Assembly (NCBI GenBank): GCA_027451785.1
Contig: DAIDIS010000163.1
Location: forward strand, 1-21,779
Source of the DNA: Acidimicrobiales bacterium
GTDB lineage: Bacteria; Actinomycetota; Acidimicrobiia; Acidimicrobiales; JAKAVM01
Reading direction: 5' to 3'
Length of the DNA stretch: 21,779 bases
This document shows positions 21,407 to 21,779 of this stretch, in pieces. The first letter of the stretch is position 1. Each line of letters starts with the position of its first letter. Below the pieces are notes generated by a model. The model saw only the letters and a list, made by a program, of their open reading frames with translations. It was not told the origin of the DNA and did no database searches. The translations under genes were made by a program, and so were the position numbers.

Positions 21407-21779
21407 TTAAGCTGCGATGTCCTCCGCTCCGGCTGAAGTGCCCTCCGGTACGGTGACGGAAGCCTCGGCTTTGGCGTATTCAGGCTCCGCCGGCAATCTC
21501 CCCAGATCCTGCGTTTTCAAATCGGCTTTTGCGACGAAGTCCAGAATGTAACCGGCAGCGCGCTGAATCTTCGAACAGGAGCGCTTGATTGCTTCGACGG
21601 CTACTTCACCGTCACCTGCCCAACCTGCCACGTAGCCAAACGAGTAGGCGCTGGTGTCGATCCCGAGAGCGTGGCAGACGACGTACGCTACCGACTCAGC
21701 TTCAAGCTCCGCCAAGGACCTGGCCTCCACGTCCTCGTGAAGTATCGCGTGCCCTATCTCGTGGGCCAGTGTCTTGGCC
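21407..21779 (-). CDS. ArdC / ImmA-IrrE-type zinc metalloprotease, C-terminal part
   Basis: The gene runs off the right edge; 123 C-terminal residues are visible. They contain the zinc site HEIGH (residues 6-10 of the visible part) followed by ELEAESVAYVVCHALGIDTSAYSFGYVAGWAGDG, where the Glu residues supply the third ligand. This whole pattern is characteristic of the metalloprotease domain found after an ArdC-like single-stranded-DNA-binding domain in actinobacterial plasmids and integrated elements (anti-restriction proteins). The N-terminal domain, which would settle the identity, is outside the window. Frame continuity across the GTG at 21730 shows that the real start lies further upstream. 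A short variable tail ends at TAA 21409-21407. Confidence 0.82.
   Translation of the reverse strand, partial: AKTLAHEIGHAILHEDVEARSLAELEAESVAYVVCHALGIDTSAYSFGYVAGWAGDGEVAVEAIKRSCSKIQRAAGYILDFVAKADLKTQDLGRLPAEPEYAKAEASVTVPEGTSAGAEDIAA

Noticed and set aside
1..21779. Search for CRISPR arrays, tRNA or rRNA genes, insertion sequences and a complete defence system
   Set aside because: No regularly spaced repeats, cloverleaf sequences, transposase or inverted-repeat pairs were found. Only the ArdC-like fragment hints at mobile DNA.

Overview
The window reads as a bacterial chromosome segment, most likely from an actinobacterium. GC content is middling by eye. Pointers to Actinomycetota, possibly an Acidimicrobiia-like lineage, are a class II DAHP synthase, a lysC-asd operon whose lysC has a well-marked internal start, a LytR_C-domain membrane protein between nadD and rsfS, and many genes with a TANNNT -10 box 5-9 bases before the start codon and no Shine-Dalgarno sequence (leaderless-type starts). 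No 16S gene is present, so the taxonomic call is inference.

Layout, left end: minus-strand lysC (start near 1341) runs into a truncated asd. Divergent from it is a membrane-anchored cyclophilin with a strong terminator hairpin at about 2300. A plus-strand pair follows: a FemAB/BioF2-type GNAT and a PAPS-type sulfotransferase. An S51 peptidase on the minus strand starts only 8 bp from a divergent plus-strand operon (hbd, then a GNAT gene). Next come a minus-strand inositol-monophosphatase family gene and a plus-strand pair made of an unrecognised protein and a small lipoprotein.

Middle: the minus-strand operon nadD - 1091-residue LytR_C protein - rsfS fills 8377-12622. The LytR_C protein has about 730 residues of low-complexity, repeat-bearing cytoplasmic region, one membrane segment, a degenerate LCP-like domain and a LytR_C domain. 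Divergent from nadD is aroF/aroG (class II DAHP synthase, entry to the shikimate pathway).

Right: the minus-strand chain proA - moxR - VWA/CoxE gene is translationally coupled by short overlaps. A PspA/IM30 protein lies divergent from proA. A 269-bp convergent spacer with strong hairpin potential separates it from the minus-strand operon SRAP (YedK/HMCES) - purD - small two-helix membrane protein. The last gene is the C-terminal half of an ArdC/ImmA-IrrE-type zinc metalloprotease, a family usually carried by mobile elements, so an accessory region may begin at about 21.3 kb.

Most of the window is housekeeping: Asp-family, proline, aromatic, NAD and purine biosynthesis, ribosome silencing and envelope stress. 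I see no CRISPR array, insertion sequence, tRNA or rRNA, and no complete defence system. The most unusual items are the giant LytR_C protein, the proA-coupled MoxR/VWA pair, the short repeats placed across stop codons, the structured spacer at 18.7-18.9 kb, and the regular pattern of leaderless starts.
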